DNA of 64,000 nucleotides from Symbiodinium microadriaticum (lineage: Eukaryota; Sar; Dinophyceae; Suessiales; Symbiodiniaceae), in NCBI GenBank assembly GCA_001939145.1, contig LSRX01000067.1, positions 1,231,690 through 1,295,689 on the forward strand, in the 5' to 3' direction. Positions 34,131 through 45,464 of this stretch are shown here, piece after piece. Position 1 is the first letter of the stretch, and the number at the start of each line of letters is the position of its first letter. A model generated the notes under the pieces. It worked only from the letters and a program-made list of their open reading frames with translations. It was not told where the DNA came from and made no database searches. Made by a program: the position numbers and the translations under genes.

Positions 34131-35589
34131 AATTTCGAGGGTTCAGACACTTGGAGTTGAGGACTTCTCGTTTCGGAGTCTCGTCCGCTTGTCCGAAACA
34201 GCCATCTTTCGTTCTGCTGACCTGCTGTGGCAGAGTGGCGTTCAATGCCTGCTGTGATAGGGCTGCTCTGCGAGTCGCATCCCGACCACCGCAGGCCTGG
34301 CAGTCTGACGCTTACCTCTGAAACTTAGGGAGCCCGTTAAACATCGAAGGTATGACGTATGACCGATGTCCTCACTCATTGACAGCCCGTGGCCGGATCA
34401 ATGCGAATCCCCGTCCCTAAAGTTTAGGGCCGGGTTTAGGGTTTAGGTTGTTTTTTTGTTGAGGGCCTTTTTCTGCAACGAATCCACAAACCCTAAACCC
34501 TCTAAACCCTTTAAATCCGTAGCCCTGAAACCTCCAACTGCAAGACCCACAGTCATCTCTTCCAAGCTGGCAAATTCAGCCGGCAACAAGCCATGTAGCG
34601 GCGTTAATAAACAGAACAAGGCTCTTGGGGTATATTGGAGCAAAATCATAATAAGGAACCCCTTCTACATTATGGGCAGCATCCGCATTCAGAAGTTGTT
34701 GACACGGTAAATCCCAAACCCTAAACCGAAGTAGCCCTCAGCCCATAAGCCCTAGGTTCTAGATGTAAACGCGAAACCCCGGATGCGGTTGGCCGTCGAC
34801 CTGACGCCCTGAGCTCTTTGCGCACCCCCTGAACCCCCGGAGGCAGCCCCTGAAAAAGAAGACCAATAGCCGATAGTACTCGGCTAGTCATCATCAAGGC
34901 ACAGTCTGAATAAGACTACTAACTAACAGAAATTCTGGGTGACCGTAAGAATGGCAGCAATAAGTCCAGTAGCAAACTCATTTTCATGGCCACTACACCA
35001 ACAACAATCAACGAACGTGCCACATCGTTCGAGACCACGAGAATGGCAATGACATGACGGGTAGCTGGCAAAATGTCCAAAAGCACAAACAGTCACAGTA
35101 GGCGCAGCTATACAAGTGATGCCAAGACTTACGCTAGCAGCACAAGAAAGAGTCGCAGCAGCTGTAGCAAGACTGATCCCAATGATAGCCGAAGTCGGAA
35201 GCTTTGCCAAACCTGCCAGGGCAACGTCGCTGGTGTGAGAGATTGTTCAGCCACCTGCACATGAAATCTGAGCTTAGGGGTTTAGGGTTTAGGGGTGAAG
35301 GTTTCGCATTGCTCCAGGGGGGTTTGCTGCTCGAGCTGTGCAATTCCGGTGTTTCTTAGTCGAAATGAGACTCGTCGGGTTAGCTACTAAATATCAGTTG
35401 GGCTGAACCACAGTTGGGTCATTGCGAACTTGCAGGGTTTAGGGTTTAGGGTTAGCCCTTGAAAAACATCCATGCCCATGATGAGCAGCAGTGAGCAAAC
35501 GATGCCCAGGCACTCGACTCTCTCATAACTACAGCCTCTCACTCCCAACAACAATAACACTACTGAGAACCACAGTGGGAAGGTGCCTG

Positions 35590-35704
35590 CAGTTTCCAGC
35601 TTGGGTGCCCAGGCTGCTGCAGTATGTGGATCTCGAGTTCGCCGACATCACGGGGGAGCTGAGCGCCCTCAGCGGGCTGAAGCTCCTCGGCCCGGGCTTT
35701 TGGT
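35590..35704 (+). pseudogene. Leucine-rich-repeat exon fragment, plus copy
   Basis: Encodes QFPAWVPRLLQYVDLEFADI followed by TGELSALSGLKLLGPGFW, matching a plant-type LRR (LxxLxLxxNxxxGxIP-like). The same exon occurs in reverse at 36886-36766 with changes (HVDFMQNHKITGELSALSG). No flanking LRR exons were seen, so it is probably a copied fragment. Confidence 0.5.
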
Positions 35705-36765
35705 GCCTAGCTCTTTGTCCGGATGGGGGGGCGAGAAAAGGTCACGACCGGGAAACGGATTGCGAAATCATTTGTTGGACGTGTGGTGGGCTGGGTTTTC
35801 CGAGACTTCCGGACAGCTTGAAGGACTCCAGCACGAGGCTTTCGGGTCCAGGGTGAGGGTTTCAGGATTTGATTGCTGCTGGGTTTGGGTTTCACATGTC
35901 GGCCCAAGCGCTGCGCCCCAAGCCTCTCGTCCTAGGTCCGCCCAGTCGTACCTAAGCCCAAAAATCTTATTAACAAAGGGTGGCGACCGGGGAATGCGAG
36001 AGATCTTCAGCTGCGCGCTGAGAGGTTTAGGTGTTATGGGGTTTAGGCTGCTATATAGGGTTTAGAGTTTAGTTTAGGATGTCGGATGCGTTGGACTTAG
36101 GCTTGAATCCAAGCTTGCTGGAAGTCCACAACACCTTACACAGCATCCCCTCACTCCTATCTCCCTCACACCTTACAACTTAAGCCACATCCCGCACCCC
36201 CTTAGCCTCAGGGAGAGGTGTATCTCAGATTGGGAGTTTGGGAGTTAAGAGTTCGGATACCTTAAACCCGAAAGAGCCCACAACCCTAAACCCCGAAACC
36301 GGCTTCCTTTGCTCAGGTCTTCCGAAACTCTACAAGTAACGCGGTGTGGATTCAGGGCTCCGACATTCCCCGGTCGCCACCCTTTGTTAATAAGATTTTT
36401 GGGCTTAGGTACGACTGGGCGGACCTAGGACGAGAGGCTTGGGGCGCAGCGCTTGGGCCGACATGTGAAACTCAAACCCGGCAATCAAATCCTAAAACCC
36501 TCACCCTAGACCCGAAAGCCTCGGAAAAGCAACCCACCACGCATCCCACAAAGAGATTTCGCAACCCGTTTCCCGGTCGTGGCCTCCTGTCGCCCCCCAC
36601 CCCGGACAAAGAGCTAGGCTCGAGGCCTCGACCTCGCCCTCAAACCCCAGCCCAGTGCCCGAAAACCCCAAAAAGTCACAGAAGTCTCTCGTGGAAGATG
36701 CTCGCACCCAGTGATCTGCAAATCCGGCTGAGCCTGCTTTCAGCTTTACGATTCCTGTGGAAGCA

Positions 36766-36886
36766 CCAAAAGCCCGGGCCGAGGAGCTTCAGCCCGCTGA
36801 GGGCGCTCAGCTCCCCGGTGATCTTGTGGTTCTGCATGAAATCCACATGCTGCAGCTTCCTGGGCACCGAAGCGGGGAACTGCAGG
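36766..36886 (-). pseudogene. Leucine-rich-repeat exon fragment, minus copy
   Basis: Minus-strand reading VPRKLQHVDFMQNHKITGEL then SALSGLKLLGPGFW, homologous to the plus copy at 35590-35704. The third block copy (37307-37648) lost this exon where a CATA microsatellite begins. Confidence 0.5.
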
Positions 36887-37449
36887 CATCCCCCCCAAGA
36901 CGGCCCCCCACACCACAGTTCCCAGAACCGCCGGAATCCCGGAAGGGGCCGATCTTCAGCTGCGCGCTGAGAGGTTTAGGTGTTCTGGGGTTTAGGCTGC
37001 TATATAGGGTTTAGAGTCTAGTTTAGGATGTCGGATGCGTTGGACTTCGGCTTGAATCCAAGCTTGCTGGAAGTCCACAACACCTTACACAGCATCCCCT
37101 CACTCCTATCTCCCTCACACCTTACAACTTAAGCCACATCCCGCACCCCCGTAGCCGCAGGGAGAGGTGTATCTCAGATTGGGAGTTTGGGAGTTAAGAG
37201 TTCGGATACTTTAAACCCGAAAGAGCCCACAACCCTAAACCCCGAAACCGGCTTCCTTTGCTCAGGTCTTCCGAAACTCTACAAGTAACGCGGTGTGGAT
37301 TCAGGGCTCCGACATTCCCCGGTCACCACCCTTTGTTAATAAGATTTTTGGGCTTAGGTACGACTGGGCGGACCTAGGACGAGAGGCTTGGGGCGCAGCG
37401 CTTGGGCCGACATGTGAAACCCAAACCCGGCAATCAAATCCTAAAACTC

Positions 37450-37687
37450 TCACCCTAGACCCGAAAGCCTCGTGCTGGAGTCCTTCAAGCTGTCCGGAAG
37501 TCTCGGAAAAGCAACCCACCACGCATCCCACAAAGAGATTTCGCAACCCGTTTCCCGGTCGTGGCCTCCTGTCGCCCCCCACCCCGGACAAAGAGCTCGA
37601 GGCCTCGACCTCGCCCTCAAACCCCAGCCCAGTACCCGAAAACCCCATACATACATACATACATACATACATACATGCATGCATACA

Positions 37688-37747
<60 letters not shown>

Positions 37748-39389
37748 TAAATGGGTACTGTAGTCTGTTCCTCCTGATCATCTCCGCTCCTTTGCCCAAA
37801 GGGACATCTGCGCTTCGCAGGAGCCACTGGGGCGGACAAGCCTCCCTTCGGCTTCGGGCTGAGCTGCTCAAGAACGCGCCGGCTCTCGCCGCCATGGAAG
37901 CTGCAGCCCCAGGTGACGACAGCTCCGTCCGAGCGGATAGCTGCGAAGGCCCCAAACGTCGCCTGAATGGCTTGGACGTTCTTTAGATCTGCCTGGACGG
38001 AGCTGCTGCTGCCGCCCATGCGCAGATCACCCCAAGTCACCACGGAGCCATCTGCGCGGATGGCAGCAAAGGCTGCCTTCGTTGCCTGAATCTGCTCTAC
38101 ATCACAGAGCTGCTCACGAACAGCCGAGCTTTCACCGCCAAAGTTGTTTGCACCCCAGGTCACGACCGAGCCATCTTCCCTTAGCGCTGCAAACGCCCGT
38201 TCTGTGGCCTGGATGTGCGAAACCTGTTGCAGCTTCTGGCGAACAGGGAAACTGATGCCCCCATAGTCGTGCCTGCCCCAGGTTATCACCGAGCCGTCCT
38301 TGCGAATCGCCGCAAAAGCGGCATCTGTTGCCTGAATGCGCTCCACCTCCTGGAGCTGCTGCTCCAGAGCCCGGCTACCAGCGACGCTCTCGACGTTCCC
38401 CCACACCACCACACGCCCATCCCGCCTCAGAGCCGCAAAGGCAGCCCTTGTGGCTTGCACACTCTGCACGTCTTCGAGCTGCCGCTGGACGGCACTGCTG
38501 TCACCGCCCATGCGCAGATCGCCCCAGGTCACTACGGACCCATCCGAGCGGATGGCAGCAAAGGCAGCTTTCGTAGCTTGAATCTGCTCGACATCATGGA
38601 GCTGCTCACATACAGCATCACTGTCTCCACCTGCCTTCGGCTCACCCCATGAGACCACAGCACCATTTGACAGGATGGCAGCAAATGCATCCCTAGCAGC
38701 TTGAATCCGCAGAACGCGAAGACCTTCTCGTGGCGGTCTCGGCTCAATGCCACCGCCACCCCAACAGACGAGAGAACCATCCGACCTGGGTAGTTCTTTA
38801 AATTAGGGTGCCCGCCCTGCTAGGTCCCCAAAAAAGTACGGCGCCCTGAAAAAAGGACCCCAAAAGGGATCCGAATTTAGATACCTGCCCACCTGATCGC
38901 AGCAAAACTCCGCTCGCTGGCCTGAATTGCCTTGACATCCTGGAGCTGCTGCTGCAAATGCTGACTGCTGCCACCGTCGGAAGCACCACCCCATGTCATC
39001 ACGGTTCCATCGGACAAAATGGCAGCGAATGCACGCGACGTGGCCTGAATGCTCCTGACAGGACACCCAGGGCTCTGCGGGTTCACCCCACCAAGGCCCC
39101 AAGTCACAATGGAGCCATTGCTCTTCACTAGTGCAAAGGCCGTCTGCCCTCCGATCAGCTGGGGTGCACGCACCTGTGCCGTAAGCACTCTCCCTTCCGA
39201 CCCAAGTAGGGGCTCGATGCCCACGCCCTCCTGCAGAATGTCTCCCTCTGGGGTGATCAGCTGCTCTATGCACACCCCGAGCTCCCTCTCCGCCGCGAGC
39301 AAGAGCTGCTCCAAGGACGAGCCCAAAGCCAAGCGGAGCCGCGCGCTGCGGCCGCTGAGGAGCGCGACTTCCACGAAACTGGGATCCAT
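37450..39389 (-). CDS. RCC1/HERC-type repeat protein with ubiquitin-like N-terminus
   Basis: Two exons: 39389-38893 and 38785 onward, joined by a 107-nt GT-AG intron (38786-38892) that restores AAIR-SDGSLVCWG. The ATG at 39389 starts MDPSFVEVALLSGRSARLRL; the first 75 residues resemble a ubiquitin-like leader. Ten repeats of about 50 residues follow, each with FAAI(R/L)xDGSVVTWG, QL and V..IQAT, as in Symbiodiniaceae proteins usually annotated HERC2-like. No HECT domain is present, so ligase activity is not supported; RCC1 blades bind proteins. After the tenth repeat (ending near 37830) the frame stays open through CATA/TA repeats (37649-37748) into the antisense LRR duplication, with the stop at 37450; the true C-terminus may be near 37750. 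Repeats 5 and 9 are almost identical. Confidence 0.8.
37649..37748. repeat. CATA, TA and CA microsatellite
   Basis: ATAC/CATA units, then a TA run, then CA. It forms the junction between the duplicated LRR block and the 3' end of the RCC1-like gene. Confidence 0.95.
38788..38890 (-). mobile_element. Introner: 103-bp TIR element that is the intron of the RCC1-like gene
   Basis: The element lies between two AGGT copies (38784-38787 and 38891-38894), read on the minus strand as ATC-AGGT-[element]-AGGT-CGG. The first AGGT supplies the exon end AG and donor GT, the second supplies the acceptor AG, so splicing recreates the single pre-insertion AGGT codon context exactly. Terminal inverted repeats are GGGCAGGTATCTAAATT and GGGTAGTTCTTTAAATT (18 of the first 25 positions match). 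The interior contains GGCGCCGTACTTTTTTGGGG. Relatives are at 15002-15105 and 58419-58685. This matches the known mechanism of introner elements. Confidence 0.85.
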
Positions 39390-40239
39390 CCCACCATGCC
39401 CGAGGCGACAGGAATGCCCATGCCCCCGCAGATGTGCCCCCCCCACCTGTGCTTGCTTTTTGTTTGGAAGGTCTGTAAAGGCATTTACGCCAGGTGTCAT
39501 GAAGGCACCTGCCTAACAGCTACGTCTGCGGCTTTGCAGTGCTACTTATACTTTGTGGCTTTCGTGTGACACGTGCTTCACCGAACAGCATCAAGCCTGG
39601 CAGCTCTCAAGACAATGTCCTAAGCCCAGCCTGCATTTCAAGAAAAACCATGACGTTGCGGGTATTAAACCCGAGAACTAACTTGCACAACTCTCATCCC
39701 ACCCCAATCGCCCCTGGAGAACAACGGTTTCACACTCTGAGGCCTGAGAAGCTTTCTCTGGCAGGGAGTCTCAAGCACAGAACCTCACTTCAGCAAGCCA
39801 AAGAAACCAGCCCTTAAGACACTGAGCGTCTGACTTCTGACTGGCTCTGACTGGCTCATGAGGATGCCGGAAGCGCCCTAGATTTAGCCCTAGATCCTGG
39901 AGACTCTCCAACCACCTTCTGTTCTAGCAAATTTTTACTACGATGCTCATCTTTTGCGAGTTTCGCCAGCGCAGCCACCCGATGTCAGTTGAAGGATGAA
40001 GGCTTTCAACTTGGAGCTGGCTGTATGACAGTTCTGTAAGCATGTTTCTGCTTCATGTAACAATGTTCTATGCTATACTGTGCGAAACTGCAAGCTATAT
40101 TGCAGTATTTCATTGCTTGGCACTCGACTACAGTATGTTGTGCTATACCATGCTACTCTTTCGATACTCTGAACCTCTGGGCCAGTTCCAGCACAACATG
40201 TCGAGTTCCTGGCACTCTGTGAGTTTCGAGCTTACGGGC
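39390..40239. other. Upstream of the RCC1-like gene; no gene recognised
   Basis: The region should hold the 5' UTR and promoter of the RCC1-like gene. No TATA-type or other dinoflagellate promoter motif can be assigned by eye. The stretch 40020-40150 is rich in degenerate TATACTG words. Confidence 0.4.
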
Positions 40240-40418
40240 TTAGGGGAGAGGGATGAAGGGCATAGTGTTGAGCGGTTTTGGGACACAGGGCCCTTCAGGC
40301 CTGGTGCCTTTGCATTCTAGGTTGAGGAAAACTACCCGCGTGGCACCTTTGTTTTCGATGCCGCCTGGAAAACCTCCATGTCTTGACACTTTGGCAAGGT
40401 TGGCAAAGAATCTGCGGA
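40240..40418 (-). CDS. Candidate terminal exon of unknown gene
   Basis: The acceptor CCCTGGCAG precedes an open frame (RRFFANLAKVSRHGGFPGGI ... NTMPFIPLP) to a TAA. All three minus frames and one plus frame are open over part of it, so the frame is uncertain. It could close the gene whose exons lie at 42206-41194. Confidence 0.25.
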
Positions 40419-41193
40419 CTGCCAGGGGTCACTGGCATGGGTGAAAACAACTCCAACAGAGCACGGTGCCTATGACAAGGCTAACAACTTTGTTCTGATT
40501 TCAATGACACGTAAGAAAAGCACAACTGTGTATTGCAATAACAACGATAGAAGTAACTGTGATTGCAAATCACACTGTCACATGCAGAATAAAAACCTGC
40601 CGTCAACAACGATGACAATAGTCAATAATCAATTGCGACAACCCTAAACCCTAATGACTCAAGCTCAGAAATGCTACGACAACCCATACCCCTCTCACAG
40701 CTCTTCGCGCGGATGTCGGAGGCGGGGGGTCCCGCGCTCAACCTCTTCGCCTGAGGGCGGGCAGAGCCATACGGTGGTTTCTGGCAATCAATTACTCGTT
40801 CATTCTGGTATCTAGGCTGGTCGGTCCAAAACCGACTAGGTTCCAGGTAAATTGAATCCAAGCACTGGCATCTAATCCCAGCATAAGCTTCGAGGCTTGG
40901 AAGCTTCGGGGGACCAATCATGCCTCAGACTGCTCACGAATGCAAGAGACCTCCTGGACATGGTGGGATCCTAGAAACTGAGCCGTGCTGCGGGTCTTCT
41001 TGCCGCAGGCGCCCGCGGCAGAAACGATGGCCTGACTGCATGGGAAACCCTCTGATTGAAAACAAGGCAGGACCTGGCAAGGGCTCTGCTCTAGCGGACC
41101 TTATGTAGCAAAACAGAGGCTACATGGGGCTACATGTAAGATTCAAAGCAGGTACACACCCAACCCTTCCGGAAGTAGATTTTGGCGGTTTAC

Positions 41194-42206
41194 AAGGCAA
41201 ACTTGAAAGATGTCGTCAGACAGAAGATGCGAGCCTCGTAGACACAGTGGCCGGGCTCGGTAACCTGGCTGGGCCGAAGGGTTCCGAAGGGGCTTGGGAT
41301 TGAAGGTTCAGGCATCGGGTTGGGTTGTAGGGTGTAGGGCGAAGCTCTTTCGGACGTGGCCCCAGGACAGCTAGGACCTTTCGGACTTTTGGAGAAGACT
41401 ATCGCGGAATCGCTTCTGTGTAGATGTGGTGCTCCGGCGAGCCGAAGCAGAGCTGCTTCTGAGGTCTCTAGACTCTAGCCCTTCCTGAGCAACTGGTCGA
41501 CAACTGTCGCAGCGACCCCACGATCCATCAGAGAAGTTCCGTGCTGGCGGGTGCAGGTGATTCTCCAGACACCGATGCCATGTCGACTCTACCTACTCCC
41601 AAGACACTCAAAGCAGAGATTGATGCCTCGATGATCTTGGTTTCATCTGCGCACCTGTCACAGAAGCGATATTGAAAGTGCAACTTGGCTCAGCCACCCG
41701 TCCGACTGTGACATTCTGTGTGGGTGTGGGTGACGAAGGCAGACCGGGAATCTGCACACACAACGCATCGGCTTCTATTGAGCATTACACTACGGCCAGA
41801 CTTGCCTCATGCTAAACTCAAGGCTCCTTACACCAAAGTTAGCGAGTCGGGGCATACATGCACCGAGGCTAAGGGTCCGCCCCAGAACATACGGAAGCTT
41901 CCATTGACTGCAATTGTGATCATGATGACGATGCATGGTGCGTCATGGTCTGAAGTTAGACATCCCATGCACCTGAATTTCACTGTCAGCGACCGCGACA
42001 CTGATCCACAGCTCCTGATTCACTGCACCGACCCCGTGTATGGTCAGGGTCAGTTGGGGGCAGGCGATCTTCGCCGCGTGTAGGTGCAATCGAGGGCTGT
42101 GAATCGCACGCCCTGAAATCTGTGTGGCGCCAAGCGTCTTGCCACCCTTGAACTCGATTTGCCTCTGGCCCTTCCATCCAGACCAGGTGCCCAAGGAGAC
42201 GTTGCC
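41194..42206 (-). CDS. Unrecognised multi-exon gene (three exons visible)
   Basis: Exon 42206-41973 (78 codons, phase 0 at both ends) lies between CTTGCCTCAG and CAG|GTGCAT and has G/C-biased third positions: TWSGWKGQRQIEFKGGKTLG, then QLTLTIHGVGAVNQELWISV, suggesting a beta-rich fold. Exon 41751-41655 lies between TGTGTGCAG and G|GTGCGC (IPGLPSSPTPTQNVTVGRVA). Exon 41264-41194 lies between CCAG and TT|GTAAAC (EPGHCVYEARIFCLTTSFKF). Phase does not prove a direct join between the second and third, so an exon between may be missing. No family recognised. Confidence 0.4.
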
Positions 42207-43266
42207 CTGAGGCAAGACATTCCACGGAGGAATGAAGGTAGTTGCAAGGAGAACAACCAGGAAATTTGTAGGATGTGAAAGGGGAAGCAGCAGTAGCCTT
42301 TGTATAGAAAATACTAGCACGGGTTGCGATCGTCCTTTTCACAATTGTCGTCATCGTAACGCCCGTGACATCGCTGTCACCACCGCAGTTCGTCCGAGCC
42401 ATACTGGTAATCTCTGTCATCGAACAACACATCGTAGCCGTTGTAGCAACGTTTGGGGTTGAGCTTGCCAGCGTTTGACTGCTGTAGGGTGCCCTGAGAG
42501 GTCAACCACCTTCGTTTCTCGAGCGCTGGGTCCGTTCATCGGGAGGTGCTCGGCCACCCTTGCTTAGGGTTTAGGGTTTACGTAGGGTGCCAACACCGCA
42601 TTACGCAAACCTTCCAGGGTCTTCCCTGGTCGGACGTCCGGCTAAACAACAGGACGTCCCAAATGCCGCCCAACCCAAATCGAAGATAGAAAGTCGATAT
42701 GGAGGCTAGTGGAAGTGAAGAATGAACACCAGCTTAGGAAATAGCTGCTGATACAGCAAATCGATGCCATACCCCAGAACTGATGCTGGCCCTTAGCTGA
42801 AGACTACACATACCTCAGCGAAAAGCAAGAAAATAACAAAACATAATATACTCATATACTATCAAGTAGTCTAGTATACTATGGCATTATAAACCCGAAA
42901 CCAACGGCCTGGGTACCACCTGCCTGGCTGGCACTCCTGCACCGACAGACAGGTGTTTTTGGAAAAGGCTCGGGCGCAGGGGATGTTCATTGCAGTGACA
43001 GCAAAACGTGCCGCAGGCCTGAAGAAGCAGATGGAATACCTTGCTCTCTTCTCTCTCTTTCTCACTCTCTCCCTCTCCCTGCTTGCCTCTGTCTTTTTGT
43101 CAGTACCTTCTTCGTCTTCTCGCTCGCTTCGCGTCTCGGTAGTTCTCTCCCTCTGCCTGGGCACCTGTCACTAGCTGCATGACTCTGGCTCTGTTTCCCC
43201 TTCTGCAGCTAAGACCAAACCCACGGCAAAGACTAAGCTAAGCCTGTAAGATGCCTGTAAGGCATC

Positions 43267-45464
43267 TTAGTGTCCTGGCACTTTGTCGGTGCTTCTCCGC
43301 CGGAGGTTGAAAAAAGGCCAAAGGTCGAGTTGCGTGTGGCCGTTGAAGGACTCGCTCTGCAAGCAGGTGTCCATTAAGGTGAAGTACGCAAGCTTCTCCT
43401 CGACTACAGTACCCTCATGCTTCTCTTTTTCGACTCGTGTGCTTACATACTGCATGTATGCAAGCGAACCTCTTACTCACAATGCACCTGTGGATGTATA
43501 TGTGTGCGTGTGTATCTTTATATATATATATATATATATATATACATGGATGGAGAGAGAAAGAGAGAGAGAGAGAGAGAGATATATATATATATATATA
43601 TATGATTTTTATAGAGAGAGAGATATGTGTATATATATATATATATATATACACATATGTAGGCAATGCTGCGCACACACCCGCCTGGATTTCTACCTTC
43701 GACGCTACTTGCATTCATGACACAACTAAGGCCAGTTCGCACCGTCCGAGAAATTCCTTAAAATCCGAACCCGAAGCCTAATTTCGATCCCTCGACCTTG
43801 AACCCTAATCCCTCAAACCAATATTAGCTCCCTACCTTAACCCTAAACCCTGAACCCTGGACCCTAGACCCCTTGAACTCCCGACTTGGGGTGATCTCCA
43901 GGCATAAAGCCATAGCCGGAACCTGCTTTGCTTACAGGCTGGGGGGGTTCAGGGCTTTACCTTCATCAGGGCCTAAACACTCAAGCCCTAAACTTCCAGA
44001 AAACTAGGGATATACGGCTCTTGGTTGCTTAGGGCTTTGGGACCTTAGCGTTCCGGGNGGGGTATACTTTTCGCACTTCGCACACGTGGTGGGCAAAGCT
44101 TTCCCAATGGGCCAGCATGGACTCAGGTGCCTTTCAATGGGGCGGCCCAGGTTCCGGAAGTCTTAGCTTGAAGTCTAAACATAAACAATCAAGCAGCAGA
44201 AGGTTGGGTTTGACGTTGTGCAATGCTAGATCATCTGATCATGCAGCAGACTATGGTATAGCAGACAGTTGCAGTCCTTAGCAAGACCTCTCGCGAGTGC
44301 AGGCCTGATTCGACAGCCTCCTAGGTGTCGTGTAGATAGAAGCCCGAACCAAGAAACATCTGCACTGTTCTTTATCAGTATACTGCATATCACTACACCT
44401 GACCACTCCATGGCACTCTGCTGCTTCCTTTCTGCTACCCTATATTGCCTGTCACAACCCCGTAGAACCTTCTTCTAGAGCTCATACGAAAAGGTCCACA
44501 TAACGAGGGAGGGAGGGGCTCCTCCGGGAGGAAGCTGAGCTTTCCCTCGAGCTCCTCTGCGGCTTCAAAGGTTCCAGCGTTCCGGGTTTAGGGTTCGGGG
44601 TTTAGCGTTTAGGGTTTAGGGTTTAGGGCCGTGGCTTCAAAGGTGGGGTTTCCGCCCCCGGGGGTTAGAGCTGCGTACGGGTTCACTGTTTAGGGGTTAT
44701 GGTCCTAACTAAACTTCAAACACTTGAAACCCACAATCGTTGGCCCAACACTCTGCACCTTGAATCAATCCTAAACCCTAAACCCTACCCCCCAAAACCA
44801 CCACACCCCTAAACTCCTAAACCCTAAACCCCTAAGAAGAACCCGCAACAGGCTGAGACTGGGTTTGGGGAAACGGTCACTCCCCTACATATCCCTAGCA
44901 AAAAAGCTTACATTATCCTTTCAAGACCCTTCTACAACCCTTACATGACCGGTTAGGGTTTCGAGTTTAGGGTTTTAGGGTATATAACTTTTGTAGATAT
45001 GGAATAAATATATATATATATATATATGTGTGTATACATACATATCCATGTATATATATATATATACATATATCAAAAAAAAACCATCTCTGCATAACCC
45101 TGCTAGGACCCCACAGAACCCTGATAGAACCCCTTACCCCATGCTGTCACAGTCCACTTCTGGCTCACCTCCAACCGGGCTTTCGTCGAGTTGATCTTCT
45201 CGATGATCTCCTGACAAAGCACCCAAAAACGGCATTGTCGGCTTTGTGCATAGGTTTCTAGGGTTTCATGAGGGCTGTAGTTACGGTTTCCATACTACAG
45301 ATCTCTACTGTCACCTGCAAATCAAGGACCATCCCTTCATTGAAGGATTTTGGAGTGGCTTGGCATGTTGTCGAGCCCAAAGCACACTCACAGCACTTAT
45401 CTTCGGTGCAAGGCAATAAGAGAGAAGTGCTTTCATGTGAGCAATCGAGAACTCCGACAACGCA
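43267..45464 (-). CDS. Unrecognised multi-exon gene, cysteine-rich segment
   Basis: Exon 45464-45315 (50 codons) lies between GGGTTTCAG and CAG|GTGACA and is Cys-rich (CTEDKCCECALGSTTCQATP). Exon 45210-45169 lies between TTTGTCAG and GAG|GTGAGC and encodes a helix (EIIEKINSTKARLE). Exon 44121-44068 lies between CACCTGAG and AAA|GTATAC (SMLAHWESFAHHVCEVRK). An open segment from about 43430 to a stop at 43267 holds TVVEEKLAYFTLMDTCLQSE. The first three exons are phase 0 at both ends, so any order of joining keeps frame. The 42206-41194 exons could be a continuation. A TA/GA microsatellite lies upstream of the last segment. No family recognised. Confidence 0.4.
43515..43665. repeat. Alternating TA and GA runs
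   Basis: Order: TA run, ATGGATGG, GA run, TA run, short spacer TGATTTTTATA, GA run, GTGTATA run. It is a near-repeated TA-GA-TA-GA-TA pattern; open frames across it are artefacts. Confidence 0.9.
44058..44058. other. Single ambiguous base (N)
   Basis: An N lies within GGGNGGGG, ten bases beyond the end of the small exon at 44121-44068. It marks unresolved sequence, so frames across it are unreliable. Confidence 0.99.
45006..45072. repeat. TA microsatellite
   Basis: Two TA runs separated by TGTGTGTATACATACATATC. Confidence 0.9.

Larger units (their letters stand above)
28413..35589. other. Intergenic, telomere-motif-rich; no named gene
   Basis: Holds telomere-like tracts (30001-30130, 31690-31745, 31920-32060, 34005-34130) and a MITE (29577-29681). 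Weak open segments include 29965-29828 minus (TWRLPTTLAATIGPVHSRNE), 30950-31347 plus (FMRAEDAWVLKTHHAKSGK) and 35210-34923 minus, which has a hydrophobic helix (AIIGISLATAAATLSCAASV). None shows a family I can name. Confidence 0.5.
35590..37648. repeat. Compound inverted and tandem segmental duplication
   Basis: Block A (35590-35998, +) recurs inverted at 36358-36886 and again, truncated, at 37307-37648. Block B (36002-36357) recurs directly at 36951-37306; the B+A' unit has a 949-bp period. The first inverted copy lacks about 33 bp that the second has (deletion between CTCG repeats), and the plus copy lacks about 150 bp between TTTTGGTGC and CTAGCTCTTT. Identity between copies looks very high, suggesting recent duplication. 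Confidence 0.9.

Noticed and set aside
38215..39516. Plus-strand open frames of up to 155 codons
   Set aside because: Antisense shadows of the RCC1 repeats.
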